From Actinomycetota bacterium (lineage in GTDB: Bacteria; Actinomycetota; Acidimicrobiia; Acidimicrobiales; Ilumatobacteraceae): a DNA stretch of 64,000 nucleotides. Each line of letters starts with the position of its first letter. Positions within the stretch are counted from its first letter, which is position 1. Below the pieces are notes generated by a model. The model searched no databases. It was not told where the DNA came from and worked only from the letters and a program-made list of their open reading frames with translations. This document shows, in pieces, positions 1 through 9,484 of this stretch. The position numbers and the translations under genes were made by a program. Location of the stretch: positions 1 to 64,000 of the forward strand of contig WLIV01000002.1 of NCBI GenBank assembly GCA_009702045.1, in the 5' to 3' direction.

Positions 1-3000
1 ACCTCGGACACCAGCTTGACGTGCACACGTGCGGCCGGGTTCGAGTTCTTGAGGTCGTGGATCAACTGCTTGAGATCCTCGATCGAGTAGATGTCGTGGT
101 GCGGCGGCGGGCTGATGAGGCCCACGCCCGGCGTGCTGTAACGGGTCTTGGCCACCCACGGGTACACCTTGTGACCGGGCAGCTGACCGCCCTCACCGGG
201 TTTGGCTCCCTGGGCCATCTTGATCTGCAGATCGTCGGCGTTCACCAGGTACTCGCTGGTAACGCCGAAGCGGCCACTGGCCACCTGCTTGATCGAGCTG
301 CGCCGCTGCGGGTCGTACAGACGCTCGGCATCCTCGCCGCCCTCACCGGTGTTGCTCTTGGCGCCGATCGAGTTCATCGCCACGGCGAGCGTCTCGTGCG
401 CCTCAGCGCTGATGCTGCCGTAGCTCATCGCTCCGGTACCGAACCGCTTCACGATCTCGCTCACCGGCTCGACTTCCTCAATTGGCACCCGAGCACGTAC
501 CCCTTCCTTCAGCTCGAACAAGCCGCGCAGCGTGGCCGCCTGCTTCGACAGCCCGTCGACCATCCCGGTGTACTGCTGGAAGACGTCGTAGCGCTTGCTG
601 CGCGTACCGTGCTGCAGCTTGTAGACGGTCTCCGGGTTGAACAGGTGGATCTCACCCTCACGACGCCACTGGTACTCGCCGCCCAGTTCGAGTTTGCGGT
701 GAGCGCGTTCGGCGGGACGTTTCGGGTGGGCGGCAGCGTGACGTGCGGCCACCTCGGCGGCCACCTCCTCCAGACCGATACCGCCGAGACGGCTGACGGT
801 GCCAGTGAAGTACTCGTCGACGAGATCCCGGCCGAGACCGATGGCTTCGAAGATTTGCGCGCCGGTGTAGCTGGCGACGGTGCTCACACCCATCTTGCTC
901 ATCACCTTCAGCACACCCTTGCCGGCGCCCTTGATGTACTGCTTCTGCGCCTTGTGCGGGTCGAGCGCACCAAGACCGTGCAGATCCTCGGCGACCATGT
1001 CTTCGATGCTCTCGAACGCGAGGTAGGGGTTGATTGCGCCGGCGCCGTAACCGACGAGCAGTGCCATGTGATGCACCTCGCGTGCGTCGCCGCACTCGAC
1101 AACGAGGCCCACCTTGGTGCGCTGCTTCTCGCGGATGAGGTGGTGGTGCACCGCTGCTGTCAGCAACAGACTGGGGATCGGGGCGTAGATCTCGTCGCTG
1201 TTGCGGTCGCTGAGCACGATGATGCGGGCGCCGTCGGCGATTGCGTTGCTGACCTCGCTGCGCACTGCATCGAGCGCACGCTTGAGGGCCAGACCGCCAC
1301 CGGCGACGCGGTAGAGACCGCTGATGACGACGGCACCAAGTTCCGAATGCCCGCCGTCATCGTTGATGTGGATGATCTTGGCCAGATCGTCGTTGTCGAT
1401 GACCGGAAACGGCAGCACGAGTTGACGACAACTGTTCGGCCCAGGTGCCAGCAGGTTGGCCTCGGGACCGACTGTCGAGCCGACAGAGGTGACGACCTCT
1501 TCACGGATCGCGTCGAGTGGCGGGTTGGTGACCTGCGCGAACAGCTGCTGGAAGTAGTCGAACAGCAGACGCGGGCGCTGGCTGAGCACAGCGATGGGAG
1601 TGTCGGTGCCCATCGAGCCGAGGGGCTCACCGCCAGACTTGGCCATCGGGGCAAGGATGATCTTCAACTCTTCGTGCGTGTAGCCGAACACCTGCTGACG
1701 GCGCAGCACGCTTTGGTGGCTGAACACGATGTGTTCGCGGTCGGGCAGTTCGTTCAGCTCGACGAGACCCTCGTCGAGCCACTGCTGGTAGGGCTGCGCC
1801 TGGGCCAGGTCGCGCTTGATCTCGTCGTCCTCGACGATGCGACCCTGTGCGGTGTCGATCAGGAACATGCGGCCCGGCTGCAAGCGACCCTTGCGCACGA
1901 CAGTGCTCTGGTCGAGGTCGAGCACGCCGACCTCGCTGGCCAGCACCACGATGTCGTCGTCGGTGACCCAGTAGCGACTGGGGCGCAGACCGTTGCGGTC
2001 GAGCACCGCACCGATCAGCGTGCCGTCGGTGAAGCACACGCTGGCGGGGCCGTCCCACGGCTCCATCAGCGACGAGTGGAAGCGGTAGAACGCGCGCTTC
2101 TCGGCATCCATCGTGTCGTGGTTCTCCCACGCCTCGGGGATCATCATCAGCACCGCGTGGGGCAGGCTGCGTCCACCGAGGTGCAACAACTCCAGCACCT
2201 CGTCGAAGCTCGCCGAGTCGCTGCCTCCGTTGGCCACGATCGGGAACGCCCGCTCAAGGCCGGGAATCAGGTCGCTCTCCAGCAGGCTCTCACGCGTGCG
2301 CATCCAGTTGCGGTTGCCCTGCACCGTGTTGATCTCACCGTTGTGGGCGATGTAGCGGTAGGGGTGCGCGAGCGGCCAGCTCGGGAACGTGTTGGTGCTG
2401 AACCGACTGTGCACCAGCGCCAGCGCCGACTCGACGCGCTCGTCGGCGAGATCGGGGAAGAACGCCGCCAGCTGGGGCGTGGTGAACATGCCCTTGTAGA
2501 TCAGCGTGCGAGCGCCCAGCGACGGGAAGTAGGTGCGCAGTTCCGCGGGTAGCTCGTGTTCGATGCGCTTGCGCGCCACGAACACCTTGCGATCGAGGTC
2601 GATCCCTGCGGCACCGTCCGGCGCGTTGAGGAACAGCTGTTGGAAGCTGGGCATGACGGCCTTGGCAGTGGCGCCCAGGGTTGACGGGTCGGTGGGGACG
2701 GCGCGCCAGCCGAGCAGCGCCAGTCCTTCCTCGGCAAGGATGCCTTCGATCGCTCGCTGGGCAGCCGCCGCGTCGACGGGGTCGGCCGGCAAGAAGGCCA
2801 TGCCGACTGCGTAGGTGCCTTTGGCGGGCAACGCGAACGCAACGACCTCTCGCAGGAAGCGATCGGGTATCTGGATGAGCACGCCTGCGCCATCACCGGA
2901 GTCGGCCTCAGCGCCGGTGGCGCCGCGGTGCTCCATGTTGCAGAGCGCGCCGATTCCCTTGGCCACGATGTCGTGGCTGGCGACGCCCTTGATGTTGGCG

Positions 3001-3089
3001 ACGAACGAGACGCCACACGCGTCGTGTTCAAAACGCGGGTCGTAGAGGCCGGTGGGCGCGGGCAAACCCGCGGGGTATTGAGGATGCAT
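1..3089 (-). CDS. gltB: Glutamate synthase large subunit (GltB), 3' end beyond window
   Basis: Large (alpha) subunit of glutamate synthase, which transfers the amide nitrogen of glutamine to 2-oxoglutarate in cytosolic ammonium assimilation. The first ~1,029 residues of about 1,500 are visible. ATG at 3089 gives MHPQYPAG followed by DACGVSF, where Cys25 is the expected Ntn-type nucleophile after removal of a short propeptide. Further in are the central domain and the FMN/Fe-S synthase domain, with [31 protein letters not shown] and [15 protein letters not shown]. The C-terminal GXGXG domain and any gltD lie outside the window. A GGAGCAG ribosome-binding site precedes the start. A TAGTAT hexamer at 3179-3184 on this strand is a possible -10. 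The long open frame on the opposite strand is its antisense shadow. Confidence 0.96.
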   Translation of the reverse strand, partial: MHPQYPAGLPAPTGLYDPRFEHDACGVSFVANIKGVASHDIVAKGIGALCNMEHRGATGAEADSGDGAGVLIQIPDRFLREVVAFALPAKGTYAVGMAFLPADPVDAAAAQRAIEGILAEEGLALLGWRAVPTDPSTLGATAKAVMPSFQQLFLNAPDGAAGIDLDRKVFVARKRIEHELPAELRTYFPSLGARTLIYKGMFTTPQLAAFFPDLADERVESALALVHSRFSTNTFPSWPLAHPYRYIAHNGEINTVQGNRNWMRTRESLLESDLIPGLERAFPIVANGGSDSASFDEVLELLHLGGRSLPHAVLMMIPEAWENHDTMDAEKRAFYRFHSSLMEPWDGPASVCFTDGTLIGAVLDRNGLRPSRYWVTDDDIVVLASEVGVLDLDQSTVVRKGRLQPGRMFLIDTAQGRIVEDDEIKRDLAQAQPYQQWLDEGLVELNELPDREHIVFSHQSVLRRQQVFGYTHEELKIILAPMAKSGGEPLGSMGTDTPIAVLSQRPRLLFDYFQQLFAQVTNPPLDAIREEVVTSVGSTVGPEANLLAPGPNSCRQLVLPFPVIDNDDLAKIIHINDDGGHSELGAVVISGLYRVAGGGLALKRALDAVRSEVSNAIADGARIIVLSDRNSDEIYAPIPSLLLTAAVHHHLIREKQRTKVGLVVECGDAREVHHMALLVGYGAGAINPYLAFESIEDMVAEDLHGLGALDPHKAQKQYIKGAGKGVLKVMSKMGVSTVASYTGAQIFEAIGLGRDLVDEYFTGTVSRLGGIGLEEVAAEVAARHAAAHPKRPAERAHRKLELGGEYQWRREGEIHLFNPETVYKLQHGTRSKRYDVFQQYTGMVDGLSKQAATLRGLFELKEGVRARVPIEEVEPVSEIVKRFGTGAMSYGSISAEAHETLAVAMNSIGAKSNTGEGGEDAERLYDPQRRSSIKQVASGRFGVTSEYLVNADDLQIKMAQGAKPGEGGQLPGHKVYPWVAKTRYSTPGVGLISPPPHHDIYSIEDLKQLIHDLKNSNPAARVHVKLVSE

Positions 3090-3241
3090 CGAGTTCTGCT
3101 CCACGAGTCGGTGGTGACACAAGGGTCGGGTGAACGGCTGTGGCGCACGGGACGACGCTGGCCCGAACGGTTGCGCTCATACTACGAGTTGGCGCACTGA
3201 TCGCGCCAGGCCATTCCCCGGTGCCACCACTACCAGGGTCC

Positions 3242-3247
3242 TACACT
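3242..3247 (+). promoter_or_regulatory. -10 hexamer TACACT, leaderless start
   Basis: TACACT ends 7 nt before the GTG of the YihY-like gene, so transcription would begin at or next to the start codon. No Shine-Dalgarno sequence is visible. This is the first of about ten such arrangements in the window. Confidence 0.5.
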
Positions 3248-3254
3248 TCCCTGC

Positions 3255-4163
3255 GTGCCCGATCTGCCCCGCGAGATCCGCGACATCGCGGAGTTGCCAC
3301 AGAAGCTCACCCAGTCGTTCACCCATCGAATGGAGGAGCTAGAAGACTCGCGCCGCCTCGGCACCCCGGTGGCCGCCACCCGCCGCTTCTTCGAGATCGA
3401 GGGTTTCGACCTCAGCGGGCTGCTGGCGTTGGAACTGTTCACCACTGTGATCCCGTTGATGTTGTTGGGGTTCGGCTGGGCCAGCCACTTCAGCAGCCAA
3501 CTCAGCTTCGGTGACACGCTCATCAAACAACTCGAACTCACCGGCGCCGCTGCCGAACAGGTGCGCAACCAGTTCGGCAGCGGCTCCAGCCTGCGCAGCA
3601 CCTGGACCGTCTTCGGGTTGGGCAGCTTCCTGATCTGGGGAATCCCCATGTCGTCGCAGGTCGCCAAGACGTTCGGACGCGCCTTCCGACGCGAGCGCTA
3701 CCCGTTCTGGGGCGAGGCATGGCGCGGTGCCGTCTGGTTCTGCCTGTTCCTCGTGACGCAAGCGCTCACCGTCAAGATCAGCGTCGGCCATCCGGGCACC
3801 TTCTGGGACGTCGTGGCCAACATCCTCGGGCTGTTGCCCTCGTTCATCCTCTGGTCGGTGACGCCGGCGATCCTCGTGCGCGACGACTTCCACTCGTTCA
3901 GCCGGTCGAGCTGGCCGTACCTGATGTGGTGCGGGTTGGCCGGCGTGGTGCTCGACACCGTCGGTGTGCGGATGCTCATCCGCTTCCTTATCCCTGCCCT
4001 GCTCCACGGCTGGGTGGACTTCGGCCCGATCGGCGTCGCCATGGCATTGATGACGTTCTGCACCGTGGTGGCGGCACTCTGGGTCGTCACCGCATGCCTT
4101 TCCGCCGTGCTGTGGGAGCGCCGCGCACCCACCGACGTGGTGATCGGACGACACACGGAATAA
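3255..4163 (+). CDS. YihY/BrkB-like integral membrane protein
   Basis: A 302-residue multi-spanning membrane protein of the general YihY/virulence-factor-BrkB type. Hydrophobic segments lie at roughly residues 53-75, 115-135, 155-175, 185-205, 225-245 and 265-290. The first ~45 residues are charged and cytoplasmic-looking (MPDLPREIRDIAELPQKL). No catalytic motif is seen and the biochemical role of such proteins is unclear. The GTG at 3255 is chosen because a TACACT -10 sits 7 nt upstream. Transcribed divergently from gltB and convergently with the small gene ending at 4309. Family assignment rests on overall hydropathy and length, so it is moderate. Confidence 0.7.
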   Translation: MPDLPREIRDIAELPQKLTQSFTHRMEELEDSRRLGTPVAATRRFFEIEGFDLSGLLALELFTTVIPLMLLGFGWASHFSSQLSFGDTLIKQLELTGAAAEQVRNQFGSGSSLRSTWTVFGLGSFLIWGIPMSSQVAKTFGRAFRRERYPFWGEAWRGAVWFCLFLVTQALTVKISVGHPGTFWDVVANILGLLPSFILWSVTPAILVRDDFHSFSRSSWPYLMWCGLAGVVLDTVGVRMLIRFLIPALLHGWVDFGPIGVAMALMTFCTVVAALWVVTACLSAVLWERRAPTDVVIGRHTE

Positions 4164-4215
4164 CCGACGCGAGGGCGCTTCGCTACGGTCGTACGCGCAC
4201 GTCGTCGGCCAACAT

Positions 4216-4288
4216 TCTGGGCAGGGTCAGTTCCGGATTCCGGGACGATTCCTGCCCAGACACCGGGTTGGGACGAATCCTGCCCAGA
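4216..4288 (-). repeat. 73-bp three-unit intergenic element, copy 1
   Basis: Begins and ends with the inverted heptamers TCTGGGC and GCCCAGA. Inside are direct repeats GATTCCTGCCCAGACACCG (4247-4265) and GAATCCTGCCCAGAAACCG (4275-4293, running past the element end), plus a perfect 10-bp inverted repeat TCTGGGCAGG/CCTGCCCAGA (4216-4225, 4251-4260). Read on the minus strand it aligns without gaps over its first ~62 bases with 54363-54436 at about 79% identity. It lies between two convergent gene ends. Confidence 0.8.
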
Positions 4289-4308
4289 AACCGATCGGGC
4301 GAGCCGAA

Positions 4309-4671
4309 TCAGCTGGGTTCGCGAACGCTCCAGCCGCGGCTGAGGAGTTCGTCGGCCAGCAGTTGCGCGGGGATGCCCTTCAACACGGTCGCCTGACCGG
4401 CGAGGATCTTGTCGGCGACGGCATCGGCAGCGCTGTCCGGGGCGGTGTGCTTCGAGTACGCCTCGTCGACCGACGGGGCCTCACCGTTGACCAGCTGGTC
4501 GATCAGCTCCGATGCCTCCGACTTGGAGAACTTGCCGTTCGACTGTCGCTGCGTAAGCCCCAGTGGATGACGGGCCTCGCGGAACGAGGCGTAGCCGGCC
4601 TTGTCGAGCAGCGCCTCGAGGTACTGCACCTGCTTCGCCGATGCGGGCGGACCGGACGCGCCGAGAGCCAT
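4309..4671 (-). CDS. Small protein with DUF3072-like N-terminal motif
   Basis: A 120-residue soluble protein of unknown function. Residues ~10-60 (SAKQVQYLEALLDKAGY ... SKSEASELIDQL) resemble the helix-turn-helix-sized DUF3072 pattern, in which a YLxxLL helix is followed by a KxEAsxxIDxL helix. The remainder, after residue 65, is a second acidic helical region. Its ATG overlaps the tdk stop codon by one base (TGATG), so it is probably translationally coupled to thymidine kinase. It is conserved-looking rather than a random frame: codon use and GC are like its neighbours. No enzymatic function should be inferred. Confidence 0.6.
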   Translation of the reverse strand: MALGASGPPASAKQVQYLEALLDKAGYASFREARHPLGLTQRQSNGKFSKSEASELIDQLVNGEAPSVDEAYSKHTAPDSAADAVADKILAGQATVLKGIPAQLLADELLSRGWSVREPS

Positions 4672-5273
4672 CAGTTACCCAACTCGCCGGCGCGGTAATG
4701 CGCCCGACACAGCAACTCGTAGCGCACGACATCGCCGAACAACGGCTGGTCGGTGCTGTCCTCGGTGTCGCCCACCACCACGGTCTCGCCCGTGTAGACA
4801 ACCTGCCCATTGACGACGCGGGCGTTGTGCGTGGCTCGCGCACCGCACCAACAACGCGCCTCGACCTGCATGGGAACTCGCTCGTCGGCGATCTCCAGCA
4901 TCCGCTTGGTGCCCTCAAACAGCTCGCCACGGAAATCGGTGATCAACCCGAACGCGAACACGTCGACACTGAGCTCATCCACCACCCGCGCCAACTGATC
5001 GCACTGCTCGGCGCTGTAGAACTGGGCCTCATCGCACACCAGGTAGTGCAGCGGCCAATGGTCGACCGCCAGCTTGTAAAGGTCGAGGTCGGGGACGACC
5101 TCGATCGCCTGAGCAGCGACGCCCAGACGACTGGTGACCTGCGCACCCTCTCTGTCGAGCGTCGTGAGCAAGAGCCCATAGAGCTCGCGGGACGCGAGGT
5201 TGTGATGAATCTGAAGGGCCATCGTGCTCTTGCCCGAGCCCATTGTGCCGAAGCTGAACCGCAGCGTTGCCAT
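4671..5273 (-). CDS. tdk: Thymidine kinase
   Basis: Type II (zinc-containing) thymidine kinase, phosphorylating thymidine to dTMP in the pyrimidine salvage pathway. Visible are the P-loop GTMGSGKST (9-17), the catalytic/Mg motif CDEAQF (80-85, Glu82 as base), FGLITDFRG (108-116), and zinc-ligand cysteines starting at CWCG (141-144) with a later Cys near 190. At 200 residues it has the usual family length. The ATG at 5273 directly precedes the P-loop strand. A TAGGGT hexamer ends 9 nt upstream, a possible -10. It is first of a two-gene unit with the small protein ending at 4309. Confidence 0.95.
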   Translation of the reverse strand: MATLRFSFGTMGSGKSTMALQIHHNLASRELYGLLLTTLDREGAQVTSRLGVAAQAIEVVPDLDLYKLAVDHWPLHYLVCDEAQFYSAEQCDQLARVVDELSVDVFAFGLITDFRGELFEGTKRMLEIADERVPMQVEARCWCGARATHNARVVNGQVVYTGETVVVGDTEDSTDQPLFGDVVRYELLCRAHYRAGELGN

Positions 5274-5314
5274 GCTGGCCCGACCCTACCCGCGCGCATG
5301 TTGCGCGCGGAGGA

Positions 5315-5707
5315 TCAACCCTCGCCGCGCAGTGCGTCGACGCGCTTGAAGTATTTGCGAGCGAAGGCCAGCAGGTCTGCATCGTTCGGGTGATCGGCGG
5401 ACTCAACACCGAGGACGCGCTTGCCCACTGCGGCGTGGCGAGCATCGAGATCCTTGTGGAACTCCAGCTTGGCGGTGCCGGGACCGACGATCAGGATCTC
5501 GCGAGCGTCGCCCAGCGCGGTGGCGACTTCGTCGAAGAAGTGGTGGTCGGGGCCGGGTTTACCGGAACCGGGAAGGCCGGACCTGCGGTGCACCTGACGC
5601 TGACCGCCTTCGCGCTCGACGGCGACCACATGCTTGTCGTCGAAACTGAAGTCGATGACCCTGGCGTGCAGATGATCGATCCACACGACGGCATGCTGGT
5701 ACGACAT
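5315..5707 (-). CDS. Translational-machinery (eRF1-like) family protein
   Basis: A 130-residue protein whose layout (MSYQHAVVWIDHLHARV at the N-terminus, a charged His-rich middle with SGLPGSGKPGPDHHFFD, then ILIVGPGTAKLEFHKDL and GVESADHPNDADLLAFARKYF) matches the small bacterial family usually annotated as translational machinery protein and related to eRF1/host-attachment domains. The molecular role is unproven. The ATG at 5707 is preferred over an upstream in-frame start because AAGGAAAC lies just upstream and the family begins at this MS-x-HAVVWID motif. It stands alone between tdk and the molybdenum hydroxylase operon. No membrane segment or metal site is evident. Confidence 0.65.
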   Translation of the reverse strand: MSYQHAVVWIDHLHARVIDFSFDDKHVVAVEREGGQRQVHRRSGLPGSGKPGPDHHFFDEVATALGDAREILIVGPGTAKLEFHKDLDARHAAVGKRVLGVESADHPNDADLLAFARKYFKRVDALRGEG

Positions 5708-5801
5708 TTGAAAGGTTTCCTTCCTGAGCCGAGCGTGTTGCACGGCGTTGCCAACGGCGATTCAGGTTACCCGGGCAGGGTCGACGACCCAAGGTGGCGC
5801 A

Positions 5802-6683
5802 TCAGCCGAGGCCAACGGGCTCGTACGGTGGCCCGATGTTCAGCGCATTCCATACGTCGTAGGCGACGCCCCGGATTGCATATTGCTTGTAGTCCATCGA
5901 GGAACGCTCGGGGATCACCCGTCGGACGAGTTCCACGCTGGCGGCAGCAAACTCGGCAACCGTGGTTGCCGACAGCGGCCGCCCGATCAGCACCGCTTCC
6001 AGCCCGGCGTCGCGGAACGCTGACGGGGCGAGTGAGCCGAGCGCGACCCGTGCGTCGACGATGGTGCCCACCTCGACACGGACGACCACGGCCATACTCA
6101 GCTTCGACACGGTCACCGCGGTGCGAGCGCCGACCTTGGCGAACGCGCTGTGGGTCAGCGCATCGTGCCCCTGGAACGAGAACCCGGTGATCGCTTCGCC
6201 GACAACGAGATGCGTATGACCAGCGCGAGCGAGCACCGCCGCGAGTGGCCGAACGTCGACCCGGCCGGCACCGTCGATCGTGTGCACCTGCGTACCCAGC
6301 GCAGTGAGGGCCGGAATCGCGTCGCCGCACGGTGAGGCGTTGGCCACATTGCCGGCGATCGTTGCCACATTGCGTACTTGCACCGACCCCACCTGCGCCG
6401 AAGCGCGAGCCAAACAGGTCGCCCGCTCGGTGATCGCCGGGTGGGCAGCCAGTTGCGCGAACGTGGTGAGCGCACCGATGTGCACCACCCCATCGCGCTC
6501 ACTGACGCCGGACAGTCCGTGTACCCGGCTCACGTCGATCAGCAGATCCGGCTCGAATCCGGAGTGGAGTTGCAGCACCAGATCTGTGCCACCAGCTAAC
6601 AGCCGGGTCGCCAACGTCGCCTGCGCCAACGCCACTTGCAACTCGACAAGGTTGCGAGGAGCCAGGACGCGTGTCTCAGCCAC
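5802..6683 (-). CDS. Molybdenum hydroxylase, FAD-binding (medium) subunit
   Basis: The 293-residue FAD subunit of a xanthine dehydrogenase/CO-dehydrogenase-type molybdenum hydroxylase. It would pass electrons from the Fe-S subunit to the final acceptor. The N-terminal FAD-binding region holds LLAGGTDLVLQL (the AGGTD motif) and the second flavin motif TIAGNVANASPCGD. The C-terminal CoxM/XdhB-type domain follows. The GTG at 6683 is chosen because it overlaps the upstream Fe-S gene by 8 nt (GTGGCTGA) and starts right before the conserved domain. Third gene of the operon 9377 to 5802. Substrate cannot be read from this subunit. Confidence 0.88.
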   Translation of the reverse strand: MAETRVLAPRNLVELQVALAQATLATRLLAGGTDLVLQLHSGFEPDLLIDVSRVHGLSGVSERDGVVHIGALTTFAQLAAHPAITERATCLARASAQVGSVQVRNVATIAGNVANASPCGDAIPALTALGTQVHTIDGAGRVDVRPLAAVLARAGHTHLVVGEAITGFSFQGHDALTHSAFAKVGARTAVTVSKLSMAVVVRVEVGTIVDARVALGSLAPSAFRDAGLEAVLIGRPLSATTVAEFAAASVELVRRVIPERSSMDYKQYAIRGVAYDVWNALNIGPPYEPVGLG

Positions 6684-7152
6684 CGGGTTGCTCCGCCGCT
6701 CTGACCGCCACGGACGTGACCGCATCGAGAATCGCCGAGTACCCGGTGCACCGGCACAGGTTGCCAGCCAGTGCGGCACGCACATCGGTCGAGGTGGGCT
6801 CGGGGTGAGTGCGCAGCAACGCTGTGGCCGACATCAGCATCCCGGGAGTGCAGAACCCGCACTGCACGGCCCCTCGCTCGATGAACTCGGACTGCAGCTC
6901 GTCCAGCCCACCTCCTGCGGACAATCCTTCGATCGTCGTGACCGAACGACCCTCCGCTTGCGCGGCGAGCATCAGACACGAGTTCAGCGCCAAACCATCG
7001 ACGATCACGGTGCATGCGCCGCACTCCCCTTCGGCGCAGCCTTCCTTCGTGCCGGTGAGACCGAGACGGTCGCGCAACACGTCGAGCAACCGTTCGGTCG
7101 GGTCGATCGCGACCTCGTGGGCAATGCCGTTGACAGTGAGATGCAGGTTCAC
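6676..7152 (-). CDS. Molybdenum hydroxylase, [2Fe-2S] (small) subunit
   Basis: A 158-residue iron-sulfur subunit (CoxS/XdhC-type small subunit). The plant-ferredoxin-like N-terminal half has GCAEGECGACTV and a further Cys (NSC) for the first [2Fe-2S] cluster. The C-terminal helical half has QCGFCTPGM and GNLCRCTGY for the second. All eight cluster cysteines are present. Its ATG overlaps the stop of the large-subunit gene by 4 nt (ATGA) and its own stop overlaps the FAD-subunit start, so the three subunits look translationally coupled. It links the molybdenum site to FAD in the expected heterohexamer. Confidence 0.94.
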   Translation of the reverse strand: MNLHLTVNGIAHEVAIDPTERLLDVLRDRLGLTGTKEGCAEGECGACTVIVDGLALNSCLMLAAQAEGRSVTTIEGLSAGGGLDELQSEFIERGAVQCGFCTPGMLMSATALLRTHPEPTSTDVRAALAGNLCRCTGYSAILDAVTSVAVRAAEQPGG

Positions 7153-9377
7153 AGTGGTGCTCCCACCGTGGCCAGCGCGGCCAGAACTCGCTCGGGCGAC
7201 GCGGGGAGTTCAGTGATTTCGGTGCCCAGTGCCTGGTTCACCGCGTTCACGACCGCGGCTGCGGTGGGCACGAACGCGACCTCGCCGACGCTCTTGGCAC
7301 CGTACGGGCCCTGATCACCATCGTGCTCGATCAACAACACGTCCACTCGCGGCATGGTCGCCGAGTTCACCAGGTGGTAGTTCTTGAAACCGCCGTCGAG
7401 TGGTCGACCCGCATCATCGAGCACGATCTCCTCGCAGAGCGCGCTGCCGATTCCGGCTTGTACCGCGCCCCGGCACTGCCCCTCCACCATCAACGGGTTG
7501 ATTGCCGTGCCGATGTCGACCACGGCGAGGAAGTCGGTCACCTGCACCAGACCAGTGAGCACGTCGACCTCGACCTCCGCGAACTGCACCGAGTACGAAC
7601 CCGGGTTCGAGTCGGATTGATAGGTACTGGTGACGATGATGTCGCCACCGAATCGCATGCGCGTACCCTGCACCACCTGCGCGTAGGTCAGGCCACGCCC
7701 CGGTGCTCCGGCCACTTGCACGTGTCCGAGGTCCGCGTGCAGGTCGTCTGGTGAAGCCTCCAACAACTCCGCTGCGGCCTGCACCACACGTTCGCGAAGT
7801 CGCTGCGCTCCAAGGCGCACGCCGGCCCCCACCACGTACGTCATCCGACTACCGAAGCAGCCGAAGTCGAACGGCGTGGAGTTCGTGTCGGCCTCACCGA
7901 CGGTGACCAACTCGGGGTCGATGCCGAGTTCCTCGGCGACCAACACCTTCATTGTCGTGCTCGTCCCGGCGCCCACTTCGTGAAGGCTGGCAACGAGCTG
8001 GACACTGCCGTCCTCGTTCATCTTCAGCGTCACCGTGCTCGATTCGGGGAACTCGGCACTCAGCATCCCGTTCTTGTGGCCGCCACACGCCACACCAACT
8101 CCACGCCGATAGCGCCCTTCACCTGCGGGGGCGTTCACTCGTTCAGCCCACCGGAACAATTCCGCACCCTGCTGCAGACACTGCTGTACGCGGGCGTCAC
8201 CGAGTGACATTCCCGACACGGGATCGATCGCTCCTGGTGCGACCAGGTTCGCCATTCGCAACGCCACCGGATCGCAACCCGACGCACGAGCGACATGGTC
8301 GAGATGGATCTCCATACACGTGGCGATATCGGGCGCCCCCCAGCCGCGCATCCCGCCAGCCACGGGGGTGTTGGTCACGACGACTTCGCCACTGTGCCCA
8401 TAGCGCGGCGTGCGGTAGAGACGAGTGAGCTTGTGCGCCATCGCCTCCGCATAGTCGAGTGAACTGGTGACATACCCGCCTGCGTCGAGCACGGTGTGCA
8501 CCTGGATGTCGAGCAGTGCGCCGTCAGCGGCGAGCACGGTGCGCACGGTGGAACGCTGTGCTGGACGCACCATCGTCGCGGTGATGCACTCCTCACGGTC
8601 GAGCACGAGTTTCACCGGGCGGCCCAGGCGCATTGCCAGGAATGAGACGAGTGGTTCGAGGATGAACTCCTGCTTCCCGCCGAACGAACCCCCCATCGGC
8701 ACCTTGATCATGCGCACACGGTTATAGGACAGTTCGAACAACTCGGCCACCACAGTGCGGGCGCCATAGACGCTCTGACACGGCGTATGCACCGTCAGCG
8801 TGCCGTTGGCGTACTCGGCCAGACACATGTGCGGTTCCAGCGCTGCATGGTGCAGGCGCTGTGTGCCCACCGTTGTCTCCGTGACGAGGGCGTCCGGCGG
8901 CAGTGCCGCATGGGCCGTGGTGGCATGGTCGAAACGGTGCACGACCTCGCCGGACTCCACCGACAACGCGGCAGGCAGGAGTTCGTACTCGACCGCTACG
9001 AGGCGTGCCGCGCGCTTCGCTGCTGCTCGCGTGGTGGCCACCACCACCGCCACTCGGTCGCCCACGTGACGCGCTGTCGCCGCCAGCACCGTTTCGTCCT
9101 CCGGTGCATGCTCCTGGCCAGGGACGATGCGGTAGCGACTGTACGGACGGGTCGGCGCATCGTGGTGCGAGTACACCGCCACGACACCCGGTACTGCGAG
9201 TGCCACTGCTGCATCAACCCGTCCCACACGGGCGTGCGCGTGTGGACTGAGCACCAGTGCCGCATGCAACATCCCCGGCACCTGCAGGTCGCTGCCGTAG
9301 GCCAGCACACCCGTGGCCTTGAGCGCGGCATCAGCGACCGGTCGACCATGGCCCACGTAACGCAGTGATGCGGACAT
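7149..9377 (-). CDS. Molybdenum hydroxylase, molybdopterin-binding (large) subunit
   Basis: The 742-residue catalytic subunit of the xanthine-oxidase family. The N-terminal ald/xan 'hammerhead' domain occupies about residues 20-125, followed by the molybdopterin-binding region with VPMGGSFGGKQEF, then GGMRGWGAPD (counterpart of the AFRGFG loop, Arg kept), and near the C-terminus GPYGAKSVGEVAF, whose Glu is the expected catalytic base. The absence of the AYxCSFR loop argues against a form I CO dehydrogenase. It is more likely a purine, aldehyde or N-heterocycle hydroxylase, but the substrate is not determinable. First gene of a three-gene operon. No XdhC-like or MobA-like maturation gene is adjacent. 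Confidence 0.92.
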   Translation of the reverse strand: MSASLRYVGHGRPVADAALKATGVLAYGSDLQVPGMLHAALVLSPHAHARVGRVDAAVALAVPGVVAVYSHHDAPTRPYSRYRIVPGQEHAPEDETVLAATARHVGDRVAVVVATTRAAAKRAARLVAVEYELLPAALSVESGEVVHRFDHATTAHAALPPDALVTETTVGTQRLHHAALEPHMCLAEYANGTLTVHTPCQSVYGARTVVAELFELSYNRVRMIKVPMGGSFGGKQEFILEPLVSFLAMRLGRPVKLVLDREECITATMVRPAQRSTVRTVLAADGALLDIQVHTVLDAGGYVTSSLDYAEAMAHKLTRLYRTPRYGHSGEVVVTNTPVAGGMRGWGAPDIATCMEIHLDHVARASGCDPVALRMANLVAPGAIDPVSGMSLGDARVQQCLQQGAELFRWAERVNAPAGEGRYRRGVGVACGGHKNGMLSAEFPESSTVTLKMNEDGSVQLVASLHEVGAGTSTTMKVLVAEELGIDPELVTVGEADTNSTPFDFGCFGSRMTYVVGAGVRLGAQRLRERVVQAAAELLEASPDDLHADLGHVQVAGAPGRGLTYAQVVQGTRMRFGGDIIVTSTYQSDSNPGSYSVQFAEVEVDVLTGLVQVTDFLAVVDIGTAINPLMVEGQCRGAVQAGIGSALCEEIVLDDAGRPLDGGFKNYHLVNSATMPRVDVLLIEHDGDQGPYGAKSVGEVAFVPTAAAVVNAVNQALGTEITELPASPERVLAALATVGAPL

Positions 9378-9445
9378 CGCTCACAGTCTGACGCGTTCCG
9401 CTGCAACTGGCTGCATTCGTGGTACATCGTCTACTCACATGAACT

Positions 9446-9474
9446 CGGACAGAAATTAACAAAACACATACACT
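9446..9474 (+). promoter_or_regulatory. Promoter upstream of GH18 gene
   Basis: CGGACA (9446-9451) and TACACT (9469-9474) are separated by 17 nt in a locally AT-rich stretch (9439-9483) that contrasts with the GC-rich surroundings. The predicted start site near 9481 is only a few bases before the GTG at 9485. Confidence 0.45.
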
Positions 9475-9484
9475 TTGTACATCT

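Noticed and set aside
21-2552. An 843-codon plus-strand frame at the left edge
   Set aside because: It is in exact antisense codon register to gltB, whose minus-strand translation shows all glutamate-synthase motifs; the plus-strand protein has no recognisable domain.
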